Made by a program: the position numbers and the translations under genes. Below are positions 17,197 to 25,159 of a DNA stretch of 57,259 nt, piece by piece (within the stretch, counting starts at the first letter, position 1; every line of letters begins with the position of its first letter). The notes under the pieces are model-generated. The model was not told the origin of the DNA. It was given only the letters and a program-made list of their open reading frames with translations, and ran no database searches. Source of the stretch: Faecimorpha stercoravium (GTDB lineage: Bacteria; Bacillota; Clostridia; Lachnospirales; Bianqueaceae); assembly GCA_018712555.1 (NCBI GenBank), contig DVGT01000039.1, positions 1-57,259 of the forward strand. The letters are read 5' to 3'.

Positions 17197-18381
17197 TCAA
17201 GTGTCTTCTTCAGGCGACTTGGCATCATCCGATGCAGTCTCAGAAGAAGACGCTTCTTTTTTTTGAGAAGCCAGGCGTTTGCGCATATTTGTACCTACCA
17301 GCTGATAAAGTACAGATGTGGCGGGCACGCAGATAAAGATCCCCAGGATGCCGAACAGACCACCACCCAGAGTGACTGCCGCCAGCGTCCAGAGGCCGGG
17401 CAGACTTACAGCGGTACCGACGACACGGGGGAAGATCATATTTCCCTCGATCTGCTGCAAAACGATGATGAAAATCAGGAAGAACAGCATCTGCAATGGA
17501 CTGACGGTCAGAATCATGACAGCGCCGATGGCAGCGCCGATGAAGGCGCCCACCAGTGGAATCAGAGCAGTGACGCCGATCAGGATGCTGATCGTCAGTG
17601 AATAGGGGAACCGGAAGATCTGCATGCCGATGAAACAGAGCGTCCCAAAGATCAGCGCTTCGATACACTGACCGGCAAAGTAATTGGAAAAGGTGCTGTT
17701 CGACAGCTGCAGTACGGATACGATCTTATTTTTCCAGGCCGGACGCATATAGGCTTCCATCAGATGGGTGGCCTGCCGCTTCAGTTTTTCTTTGTTTGCC
17801 ACAATGTAGATGGCAAAAATGAAGGCGATGAAAGTCTGTACGACGCCATTCACGATACTGATTAGGGTGTTGAACACGGAGCTGAAGACCCCGCCGGCGC
17901 CTGATACAAATCCGGACATGATATTTGAGAACAATGCGTCCCAGTCCACGTTGATCGTATCCAGCATGTTCTGAATCATGGGGACATTCTCGAAATTTCC
18001 CGAAAGCCATTGTGTGGCATGCTCAAAGAGAGGCGGAAAGGCTTCCGCGATGAACTGGAAACAAGAGATCATCTCCGGGATGACAATCCATACGATGAGC
18101 AGAATAATCAGTGCCAATACGACAAAAGCCAGTACGATGCAGACAGGACGGCGTGTACGCTTGATCCACTTGTTCTGACTCTTAGGAAAGTAAATGGATT
18201 CCAGGCGGCGCAGCGGAATATCGAGGATAAAGGCCATGATGGCGCCTAGGATCAGCGGGAAGCTGACATTGAGAAATAAGCTGATAAGATCGATAATAGT
18301 ATTAAAATAGATCACGGCCAGGCAGGCGATGACTGCCACAACCGCGATCTTGATGAGAGATTTATAGTGAATGTTCTTCAT
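17197..18381 (-). CDS. AI-2E-family transporter (PerM-like)
   Basis: This is a 394-residue polytopic membrane protein with about eight hydrophobic segments. It shows family hallmarks: an N-terminal helix pair, the long amphipathic middle region, LSNSTFSNYFAGQCIEALIF, IGVTALIPLVGAFIGAAIGA and VVGTAVSLPGLWTLAAVTLGGGLFG. The C-terminal tail (from KRLASQKKEASSS) is Ser/Glu/Asp-rich and cytoplasmic. Family members export AI-2 or act as Na+/H+ or other exporters; the substrate is not clear. Its ATG at 18381 lies inside the end of scfB (20-base overlap), so it is coupled to the SCIFF maturase gene. Confidence 0.87.
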   Translation of the reverse strand: MKNIHYKSLIKIAVVAVIACLAVIYFNTIIDLISLFLNVSFPLILGAIMAFILDIPLRRLESIYFPKSQNKWIKRTRRPVCIVLAFVVLALIILLIVWIVIPEMISCFQFIAEAFPPLFEHATQWLSGNFENVPMIQNMLDTINVDWDALFSNIMSGFVSGAGGVFSSVFNTLISIVNGVVQTFIAFIFAIYIVANKEKLKRQATHLMEAYMRPAWKNKIVSVLQLSNSTFSNYFAGQCIEALIFGTLCFIGMQIFRFPYSLTISILIGVTALIPLVGAFIGAAIGAVMILTVSPLQMLFFLIFIIVLQQIEGNMIFPRVVGTAVSLPGLWTLAAVTLGGGLFGILGIFICVPATSVLYQLVGTNMRKRLASQKKEASSSETASDDAKSPEEDT

Positions 18382-19768
18382 TTGTATTGGACTCCTGATC
18401 CATGGCTTCTGCTACCTTCAGCATGATGGCGCACTCAATACGCTTACGATGCAGATCGCAGCCAAGCTGATAGGTGCCGGTCAGGGAACCGGTAGCGTGA
18501 TAGGCATTGGCAGTACAGCCACCGCTGCAGAACATTTTGGCAAAGCAATCGTGACATTCCTTGCGGGCATATACATTGCAGAGCTTGAACTCATCCCGCA
18601 GTTCGGTGTTCTGAATGCCATGGAATACATCGCCCAGTTTGAATTTTTCGTTGCCGACAAACTGGTGACAAGGGTATAGATCGCCCCAGGGCGTCACGGC
18701 CATGTACTCCGTGCCTACGCCGCAGCCGGAGATGCGCTTGTAGATGCAGGGACCCCCGGCCAGGTCAATCATATAGTGAAAGAAGGTGAAGCCATTGCCC
18801 TTGCGGGAACGGCGCAGCATCTCCTGGGCCAGGATATCGTACTGCTCTAAGAGTACCGGCAGGTCCTCCTCCTTGAGGGCATAATCCTCCTTCGGATCGG
18901 CCACGACGGGCTCCATGGCCAGCTGTTTGAAGCCCAGGTCCGCGATATGCAGGATATCCTTGGCAAAATCAGTATTATAATGGGTATAAGTACCCCGCAC
19001 ATAATACCCTTCCTGATGACGCAGCTCGGCCATCTTCTGAAAACGAGGCACGATCATATCATAACTGCCCTTGCCATTGCGGGTGACCCGCAGACGGTCA
19101 TTGGTTTCCTTGCGGCCATCCAGGCTGAGCACCACATTATACATTTCTTTGTTGGCAAACTCCATGACTTCATCCGTCAGAAGTACACCATTGGTCGTCA
19201 ATGTAAACCGGAAGTTTTTGTTGTGGATCTTCTCCTGCTCACGGGCGTAGGCCACCAGCTGCTTGACGACGTCGAAGTTCATCAGAGGCTCGCCGCCGAA
19301 GAAGTCCACTTCCAGGTTATGCCGGGTACCCGAGTTTGCGATCAGAAAATCCAACGCCTGCTTGCCGACTTCGAAGCTCATCAGCGCTTTATCGCCGCAG
19401 TACTCGCCCTTGCCGGCAAAACAGTATTTGCAGGCAAGATTACAGTCGTGGGCGATATGCAGACAGAGAGCCTTGATGACCGTGGAACGATTCTTGAAAT
19501 CCCAGGCCAGATTTTCATAGGTATCCTCAGAGAACAGCCGCCCATCCTTCTTGAGCTGTTCGATATCACGCAGCGTCTCCTGAATCTCTGTTTCCGTCAC
19601 ATCGGGCTGATCGGCATATTTCTCCAGAATGGCAGCCGTGATCTCCTGCGGCGTATGATCCTCATAGAGCGCGATGATATCATAGGCTACGTCATCCACG
19701 ACATGAACGCTGCCGCTGTTGGCATCCAGGACAATATTGTATCCGTTATTCTTATATTGATGTACCAT
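18362..19768 (-). CDS. scfB: SCIFF radical-SAM maturase (thioether-forming)
   Basis: This 468-residue radical SAM/SPASM enzyme installs thioether cross-links between cysteines and acceptor residues of the SCIFF peptide. The N-terminal residues 1-90 form the peptide-binding (RRE-like) region, starting MVHQYKNNGYNIVLDANSGS as in the family. The radical SAM CX3CX2C motif is CNLACKYC at about residue 112, followed by DFFGGEPLMNF. The SPASM region has the auxiliary-cluster cysteines GCGVGTEY, PCHQFVG, CNVYARKECHDC and FCSGGCTANAY. The start is well supported by the family N terminus although its ribosome binding site is distant. scfA lies just upstream. Confidence 0.96.
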   Translation of the reverse strand: MVHQYKNNGYNIVLDANSGSVHVVDDVAYDIIALYEDHTPQEITAAILEKYADQPDVTETEIQETLRDIEQLKKDGRLFSEDTYENLAWDFKNRSTVIKALCLHIAHDCNLACKYCFAGKGEYCGDKALMSFEVGKQALDFLIANSGTRHNLEVDFFGGEPLMNFDVVKQLVAYAREQEKIHNKNFRFTLTTNGVLLTDEVMEFANKEMYNVVLSLDGRKETNDRLRVTRNGKGSYDMIVPRFQKMAELRHQEGYYVRGTYTHYNTDFAKDILHIADLGFKQLAMEPVVADPKEDYALKEEDLPVLLEQYDILAQEMLRRSRKGNGFTFFHYMIDLAGGPCIYKRISGCGVGTEYMAVTPWGDLYPCHQFVGNEKFKLGDVFHGIQNTELRDEFKLCNVYARKECHDCFAKMFCSGGCTANAYHATGSLTGTYQLGCDLHRKRIECAIMLKVAEAMDQESNTNEEHSL

Positions 19769-19803
19769 GAACGGTATTCATTCCCCTCTCCGTTATAATG
19801 AAG

Positions 19804-19866
19804 CAAAAAAAGGCTGTATGAAAACAGGAGCTTAGATAGACAGCGGATCCTGCGTTCATACAGCGC
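19804..19866 (-). terminator. Terminator between scfA and scfB
   Basis: On the minus strand GCTGTATGAA pairs with TTCATACAGC across a long, partly paired loop and is followed by seven T. Its place between the peptide gene and the maturase gene suggests that most transcripts stop after scfA and some read through, giving more precursor than enzyme. Confidence 0.75.
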
Positions 19867-19881
19867 TTTGGTCAACCGATA

Positions 19882-20034
19882 TTACTGATTTTCCTTCATC
19901 TGTTCGCACTGCTGATTCGCGATACCGCAGGAAGTCTTGCAGGCGGACTGACAAGAAGTCTGGCATTCGCCACAACCGCCGTGATTCACGGATTGAGCCA
20001 GGTTTCTGGTATCCAGAGTCTGAATTCTCTTCAT
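19882..20034 (-). CDS. scfA: SCIFF ranthipeptide precursor (six cysteines in forty-five)
   Basis: This is the 50-residue precursor peptide. ATG 20034 follows GAAAGAAGGTG. Residues 1-18 form the leader (MKRIQTLDTRNLAQSVNHGG up to Gly20). The core has the six family cysteines at 21, 24, 28, 32, 36 and 43 with the CGECQTSC and CKTSC blocks conserved across Clostridia. ScfB modifies these cysteines to thioethers. The mature role is not settled; signalling or growth control has been proposed for ranthipeptides. A strong promoter (20127-20099) drives the gene. Confidence 0.96.
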   Translation of the reverse strand: MKRIQTLDTRNLAQSVNHGGCGECQTSCQSACKTSCGIANQQCEQMKENQ

Positions 20035-20098
20035 AAAAAACACCTTCTTTCGAAATTGAACTACACACAACAAAATCTGACCCCGTCAGACTATCCTT

Positions 20099-20127
20099 AT
20101 TATATCGGATTCCCCGACGGCTGTCAA
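20099..20127 (-). promoter_or_regulatory. scfA promoter
   Basis: On the minus strand there is a consensus TTGACA (20127-20122), a 17-base spacer and a consensus TATAAT (20104-20099). This is one of the strongest-looking promoters in the window, in keeping with high SCIFF expression. Confidence 0.85.
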
Positions 20128-20141
20128 TGGGTTTCTTGGAA

Positions 20142-21593
20142 TTACACTTCCACGACATGAATGACCTTTGGAAGCGTGCCAAAGGTACTCTTGACTGTGA
20201 TGCCATTCGCGCATAGATCCTGAATATTGGCGATGATCTGCTCGGTGATCTCTTCTCCGGGCACAATCAACGGAATGCCAGGCGGATAGGCGAACACGAT
20301 CTCCCGCGAGATACGCCCCGCGCTGTCCGAGAAACGAACCGCCTCATCCGGCATATCTTTGGCAGCGCTGACGGTCATCTTCATCATGCTTTCCTGTACC
20401 AGCGGCGGCGCCGATGGCTTGGGCGTATCGGAACCGTACTCCTGATCGATTTCGATCAGCGCGTGCAGCAGACGCTCAAAACCTTCGTCCGTATCGCAGA
20501 TGCTGGTCAGGGCCAACGCGTAATCCGCGGCGATCATTTCCAATTCGATCTTATATTTCTTCAGCATCAGTTCCTCAAATTCACCGCTCGTAAGCCGCAG
20601 ATTTCGGATGCTCATCACGATCTTGCTGGGATCAAACCCGAAGAAGAGCGGATGGTTCTCCACGCTGTCCGTGCCTTTGCAAAGAATGCGGATATGCTTG
20701 AGCACGCGGGTCTCCTTGGCGAACATGTTGATTCGCCGGATATACTCGTGGAACAGGGATTCCTTTCCATCATTCAGCATATGCACACAGTTATCAATCG
20801 CAGCCATCAGAATATACGAAGGGCTTGTACTCTCGAAGATGGCCAGGGAATCGGAGATGCGGCGATCCATTTCCTGTAGCTTTTCCCGGTTCTTCCACAG
20901 GCTGCTGCACAGATGCAGCAGTGCCGTCTGGGTGGGGCTGGGCAGTGTCTTATGGATGCTCTGGATGACCAGGTCCGCACCTTCGGTGATGGCGCTCTTC
21001 GGGAAGGACGGATGGAATCCCAGATGGGGGCCATGCGCCTCATCCACAATCAGCGGAATCTTATGCTCATGAAGGATATGGCTGATCGTAGCCACATCAG
21101 ACATGACGCCGTCATAGGTGGGCGAAGTGATGATCGCTAGACGGATGTCCGGATATTCTTCCAGGGCATCCTGTACCTGCTGCGGCGAAATACTGCCGTT
21201 GACGCCGAATTCCGGGTCTACCGGCGGGAACAGATAGATCGGATGTAGTCCGCAGATGTGTACGGCGTTGTAGATGGATTTATGGCAGTTTCTGGCCATC
21301 AGGATCTTGTCGCCGCGGCGAGCCAACGCAAAGATCGCGGAAATCAGGCCGCAGGTGCTGCCATTGATCAGATACCAGCAGCGGTAACTGTCGAAGAGTC
21401 TGGCGGCCATATCCATGGATTCTTTCAGAATCCCGTTGGAATCATGCAGGTTATCACTGCCTGCCACTTCGGTGATGTCGATGCGATATGGGCTGACACC
21501 GTCTAAAAAGTCAAAGTTTCTCTTGTGACCAGGCATGTGCATTGGGTAAATATCCTGGTCGGCATAATCATTCAGATAATCCAGTAGTCTCAA
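20142..21593 (-). CDS. Orn/Lys/Arg decarboxylase-family PLP enzyme
   Basis: This is a fold-type I PLP enzyme of 483 residues. A TTG at 21593 is taken as the start because GGAGGAGGGG lies 8 bases before it; the TTG at 21614 lies upstream of that site. It shows MHMPGHKRNFDFLDG, DITEVAGSDNLHDSNG, NGSTCGLISAIFALARRGDK, SPTYDGVMSDV, VDEAHGPHLGFHP and the PLP lysine in QSIHKTLPSPTQTALLH, with a C-terminal domain containing YPPGIPLIVPGE. The Gram-positive short type includes SpeA-like arginine decarboxylases and lysine decarboxylases; the substrate is not decided. It lies 25 bases after the TPR gene and is probably co-transcribed with it. Confidence 0.88.
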   Translation of the reverse strand: MRLLDYLNDYADQDIYPMHMPGHKRNFDFLDGVSPYRIDITEVAGSDNLHDSNGILKESMDMAARLFDSYRCWYLINGSTCGLISAIFALARRGDKILMARNCHKSIYNAVHICGLHPIYLFPPVDPEFGVNGSISPQQVQDALEEYPDIRLAIITSPTYDGVMSDVATISHILHEHKIPLIVDEAHGPHLGFHPSFPKSAITEGADLVIQSIHKTLPSPTQTALLHLCSSLWKNREKLQEMDRRISDSLAIFESTSPSYILMAAIDNCVHMLNDGKESLFHEYIRRINMFAKETRVLKHIRILCKGTDSVENHPLFFGFDPSKIVMSIRNLRLTSGEFEELMLKKYKIELEMIAADYALALTSICDTDEGFERLLHALIEIDQEYGSDTPKPSAPPLVQESMMKMTVSAAKDMPDEAVRFSDSAGRISREIVFAYPPGIPLIVPGEEITEQIIANIQDLCANGITVKSTFGTLPKVIHVVEV

Positions 21594-21618
21594 GGTATTA
21601 TCCCCCTCCTCCAATGAT

Positions 21619-22542
21619 TTAGCGTTCTTCCGTTTCGATATCGTCCGGATCGTCGTCCGTCTCGATATTTTCCGTATCTAAAGAGCCGGTGGAGGAAGGA
21701 CCTTCCTCGGCGGCTCCATCGCCCCAGTACTCGTTATACTTGGCGTCTACCTGTTCCCGGGTGATCGTATTCATCCCGGTGATGGTGGACTGATGCGCGG
21801 CGGCAAAATATTCCGCAGCGGCTTCCAGATTGCCCCAGTGCTCGTAGATGAGGCCCAGATGGTACTTGCTGTCCACCATGGTATCCTTCATATCGAGCGC
21901 GCGGCTGAAGTATTTTTCGGCTTCTTCATACTGTCCCTGACGAAAAGCGATCTGCCCCAGATTATCGAAGGCAGGACCATGGGCCTCGCTCAGCTCCAGC
22001 GCCTTATCGGTATATTCCTGGGCTTTCTCATAGTCGCCAGCCTCAATATAGAAATACCCCAGGGTCGTATAGAAGTCCGGCGTGAAGTATTCGTATTTCT
22101 CAATCATCTTCTCCATGACCTCGATGCCTTTCTTCAGCTGGCCCATCTTCCAATAGGCAATGGCCAGATCCTGTTCGGCATACTTGACGAGCATGGGATT
22201 CACCTTGTCTCGGGCCAGCACCTTCTCGAAAAGATCGAGCGCCGTCGCGTAATCGCCCTCCTTGAGGAGATCCATGCCATAGGCCAGCATGGCATAGACA
22301 CAGCGGGTATTATGCTGGATCGCAAAACGATACAGTTTGTGAACAAACTTGGGCCGTCTTAGAAGGCCGTCCAGGAGATACCCTGTCCAACCCACGGCAG
22401 TTCCCAGATTGACGATGTATACGATCAAACCATAGCCTAACAGAATCAAGAGTGACCAGCCAAAGGGAACCTGAAAGACGAAGCAGGCCAGAATGACGGC
22501 AGCGGTGATCAGTAGGTATGGATGTTTTTCGATGAATTTCAC
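21619..22542 (-). CDS. TPR-repeat membrane protein
   Basis: The protein has 307 residues with a GTG start at 22542 after TAGGAGG. Residues 8-55 hold two hydrophobic helices (LLITAAVILACFVF; LLILLGYGLIVYIV), then at least four tetratricopeptide repeats from residue 85 to 245 (GDYATALDLFEKVL; GDYEKAQEYTDKALEL; GQYEEAEKYFSRALDM; GNLEAAAEYFAAAH). The tail is Asp/Glu-rich and disordered. TPR domains mediate protein-protein contacts; the partner is unknown. It has its own promoter and precedes the decarboxylase gene. Confidence 0.82.
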   Translation of the reverse strand: MKFIEKHPYLLITAAVILACFVFQVPFGWSLLILLGYGLIVYIVNLGTAVGWTGYLLDGLLRRPKFVHKLYRFAIQHNTRCVYAMLAYGMDLLKEGDYATALDLFEKVLARDKVNPMLVKYAEQDLAIAYWKMGQLKKGIEVMEKMIEKYEYFTPDFYTTLGYFYIEAGDYEKAQEYTDKALELSEAHGPAFDNLGQIAFRQGQYEEAEKYFSRALDMKDTMVDSKYHLGLIYEHWGNLEAAAEYFAAAHQSTITGMNTITREQVDAKYNEYWGDGAAEEGPSSTGSLDTENIETDDDPDDIETEER

Positions 22543-22580
22543 AGAAAAAACCTCCTACTTCAAAAATGATTGCAGTCCAT

Positions 22581-22609
22581 ATCATATCATGAGAGGGAGC
22601 GGGATTCAA
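22581..22609 (-). promoter_or_regulatory. Promoter of the TPR gene
   Basis: TTGAAT (22609-22604), a 17-base spacer and TATGAT (22586-22581) on the minus strand, about 40 bases before the GTG start. Confidence 0.65.
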
Positions 22610-22676
22610 GAGAAAAATGAAGTTTTTTGATGGGGAAACATCGAATTGGGAGAGAGAATGGCGAATGGACACCTAT

Positions 22677-22694
22677 TTGATAAAAAACTAACAA
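22677..22694 (+). promoter_or_regulatory. Possible Rex redox operator before hydCBA
   Basis: The 18-base segment TTGATAAAAAACTAACAA matches 15 of 18 positions of the symmetric Rex consensus TTGTTAAAnnTTTAACAA. It lies 16 bases upstream of the hydC -35 box. Rex senses the NADH/NAD+ ratio and controls fermentative and hydrogenase genes in Clostridia. No rex gene is in the window. Confidence 0.4.
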
Positions 22695-22710
22695 AATATG
22701 AGCCATTTGC

Positions 22711-22739
22711 TTTACATCTCTTCGGTTATTTGATATAAT
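22711..22739 (+). promoter_or_regulatory. hydCBA promoter
   Basis: TTTACA (22711-22716), a 17-base spacer and a perfect TATAAT (22734-22739). The ATG of hydC is 64 bases further on, preceded by GGGGAGGTAAAC. Confidence 0.75.
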
Positions 22740-22803
22740 GATAGGAGCATGCTAAAAAGGCATGACAAATCAGAGATGATGAGCATCATGGGGAGGTAAA
22801 CAT

Positions 22804-23283
22804 ATGGGGTGCTGTAGCGGAGCCGATCAAGAGAAATATGATGAGCTAAAGCGATTTATTGACGCGCTTCCCACGAAACAGGGAGAGCTGATTCGCGTGC
22901 TGCATCGGGCACAGGGAATCTTTGGCTATTTACCGCGGGAGGTACAGGTCTTCGTGGCCAAGGAGTTGGGCGTGCCGGTATCGAAGGTGTACGGGGTTGT
23001 CAGCTTCTATTCGTATTTCACGATGAAGCCGAAGGGAAAGTATGAGATATCCGTATGTATGGGGACAGCTTGTTATGTTCGCGGAGCGGAAAACGTGCTG
23101 GAAGAGCTGCGGAAGAAGCTTTCGATCGAACCTGGCGAGACGACGCCGGATGGTAAGTTTTCACTGCGTTCCCTGCGGTGTGTGGGTGCCTGTGGATTGG
23201 CGCCGGTCATGCTGGTAGGCGACAAGGTGTACGGACGGGTGACGCCGGACATGGTGGACTCGATTTTGGCAGAATGTGAATAA
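22804..23283 (+). CDS. hydC: Hydrogenase subunit HydC (NuoE-like [2Fe-2S] protein)
   Basis: This is the 159-residue thioredoxin-fold ferredoxin subunit of a trimeric NAD-linked [FeFe] hydrogenase. ATG 22804 follows GGGGAGG. The N-terminal helical part has QGELIRVLHRAQGIFGYLP. The [2Fe-2S] cluster ligands are in CMGTACYVRG and, about 40 residues later, RCVGACGLAPVM, the NuoE pattern C-x4-C...C-x3-C. It lies directly upstream of the NuoF-like subunit, in the usual order hydC-hydB-hydA. Confidence 0.94.
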   Translation: MGCCSGADQEKYDELKRFIDALPTKQGELIRVLHRAQGIFGYLPREVQVFVAKELGVPVSKVYGVVSFYSYFTMKPKGKYEISVCMGTACYVRGAENVLEELRKKLSIEPGETTPDGKFSLRSLRCVGACGLAPVMLVGDKVYGRVTPDMVDSILAECE

Positions 23284-23294
23284 GGGGGAGCAAC

Positions 23295-25145
23295 ATGGAA
23301 AAGATCACGACAGTAGAACAGCTCAAAACCATTTGCATAGCACAGCAGGAAGCGGAGAAACAGGAGAGAGTCAGTATTCTGGTATGCGGCGGTACAGGCT
23401 GCCAATCCTCCGATTCTCAAAAGATCGTGGAAAATCTGCGCTCGGAGCTCGCGGCACAGGGCCTTGAGGATATGGTGGAAGTGGTACGAACCGGCTGCTT
23501 CGGATTCTGTGAAAAGGGACCGATTGTGAAGATTCTGCCGGACAATACCTTCTATACGCAGGTTAAGCCGGAGGATGCGAAGGAGATCGTGGAGAGCCAT
23601 ATTATGAATAATGAAAAGGTGCAGCGACTTCTGTATCTGGATCCGAAGACAAACGAACATATTTCCGATTCCAAACATATGGATTTCTATAAGAAGCAGC
23701 AGCGTGTAGCACTCAGAAACTGCGGCTATATCGATCCGGAGAATATCAAAGATTATATTCGGCAGGAGGGTTATCAGGCCTTGGCAAAATGTATCACGCG
23801 GTTGACGCCGGAGGAGGTCATCGAAGAGGTCAAAAAATCCGGCCTGCGCGGGCGTGGCGGCGCAGGGTTCCCGACGGGGCTCAAATGGCAGTTTGCCAGA
23901 GGGTATCAGTCTGAGCAGAAATACGTGGTCTGTAATGCGGACGAAGGCGATCCGGGAGCTTTTATGGATCGTTCGATTCTGGAAGGCGATCCGCACAGTA
24001 TCGTAGAGGCCATGGCCATCTGCGGATATGCGATTGGCGCGAGCGAGGGTAGAGTCTACATTCGAGCAGAATATCCACTGGCGATTCAAAGACTGGAGAA
24101 GGCCATCGAATCGGCGCGGGAATGCGGCCTCCTGGGCGAGCATATTCTGGGGACAGATTTCAGTTTTGATATTCAGATCTCCTTCGGCGCAGGCGCGTTT
24201 GTCTGCGGAGAGGAGACGGCTCTGATTCATTCGATGGAGGGTAATCGAGGCGAGCCTACGACCAAGCCGCCGTTTCCTGCGGAAAGCGGATATTGGGGCA
24301 AGCCCACGAACGTAAATAATGTAGAAACCTTTGCGAATGTGCCGGTTATTTTCCTGAAGGGAGCCGATTGGTTCAGCTCCATCGGTACGGAAAAGAGCAA
24401 AGGCACCAAGGTATTTGCACTGGCCGGTAAGATCAATAATGTGGGACTGATCGAGGTTCCGATGGGAACGACGCTGCGAGAGGTCATCTTTGATATCGGC
24501 GGCGGCATCAAAAACGGAAAGAAGTTTAAGGCGGCGCAGACGGGCGGGCCTTCTGGCGGATGTCTGACGGAGAAGGATCTGGATACGCCGATTGATTTTG
24601 ACAGCCTGGTGGCGAAGGGTTCCATGATGGGATCCGGCGGCCTGATCGTCATGGATGAGGATGACTGCATGCCCTCTGTGGCACGCTTCTATCTGGAATT
24701 TACCGAGGAAGAGTCCTGTGGAAAATGTACGCCTTGCCGTGTGGGGACCAAGCGCCTGTCGGAACTTCTGAAGGACATCACCCAGGGCAAGGGAACGATG
24801 GAGCATATCGCGGAGCTCAAGCGTCTGAGCCAGGTCATCAAGGATACGGCATTGTGCGGACTGGGACAGACCGCGCCCAATCCGGTTCTGTCCACGCTGG
24901 CAGCTTTCGAAGATGAGTATATCGCGCATGTCAATGGGCACTGTCCGGCGGGTAAATGTACAGCGCTCCTGAAGTTCTATATTGATCCGGAGAAATGTAA
25001 GGGCTGTACGCTGTGCGCCCGGAATTGTCCGGTGAATGCGATTGAGGGAACGGTGCGTAATCCGCACAGCATTCTGCAGGAGAAGTGTATTAAGTGCGGT
25101 ACCTGTATGGATAAGTGTAAGTTCGGCGCCATCGTGAAGAAATAA
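23295..25145 (+). CDS. hydB: Hydrogenase subunit HydB (NuoF-like, FMN/NADH-binding)
   Basis: This 616-residue subunit exchanges electrons with NAD(H). The domains in order are: an N-terminal thioredoxin-like [2Fe-2S] domain (CGGTGCQSS...GCFGFCEKGP, residues 30-80); the FMN/NADH-binding NuoF core with GRGGAGFPTGLKW, NADEGDPGAFMDR and FGAGAFVCGEETALI; the SLBB domain; a [4Fe-4S] helical domain with ESCGKCTPCRVGT and a later Cys in DTALCGLGQ; and two C-terminal [4Fe-4S] motifs (CKGCTLCARNCP, CIKCGTCMDKC). This layout is that of HydB in electron-bifurcating hydrogenases. It starts at ATG 23295 after AAGGGGGAG. Confidence 0.96.
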   Translation: MEKITTVEQLKTICIAQQEAEKQERVSILVCGGTGCQSSDSQKIVENLRSELAAQGLEDMVEVVRTGCFGFCEKGPIVKILPDNTFYTQVKPEDAKEIVESHIMNNEKVQRLLYLDPKTNEHISDSKHMDFYKKQQRVALRNCGYIDPENIKDYIRQEGYQALAKCITRLTPEEVIEEVKKSGLRGRGGAGFPTGLKWQFARGYQSEQKYVVCNADEGDPGAFMDRSILEGDPHSIVEAMAICGYAIGASEGRVYIRAEYPLAIQRLEKAIESARECGLLGEHILGTDFSFDIQISFGAGAFVCGEETALIHSMEGNRGEPTTKPPFPAESGYWGKPTNVNNVETFANVPVIFLKGADWFSSIGTEKSKGTKVFALAGKINNVGLIEVPMGTTLREVIFDIGGGIKNGKKFKAAQTGGPSGGCLTEKDLDTPIDFDSLVAKGSMMGSGGLIVMDEDDCMPSVARFYLEFTEEESCGKCTPCRVGTKRLSELLKDITQGKGTMEHIAELKRLSQVIKDTALCGLGQTAPNPVLSTLAAFEDEYIAHVNGHCPAGKCTALLKFYIDPEKCKGCTLCARNCPVNAIEGTVRNPHSILQEKCIKCGTCMDKCKFGAIVKK

Positions 25146-25159
25146 GGGGGGACAGAAGC

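Noticed and set aside
23073..25067. A 664-codon open frame opposite hydC-hydB
   Set aside because: It is antisense to two well-conserved genes, has no homologous motif, and arises from codon bias in the sense strand.
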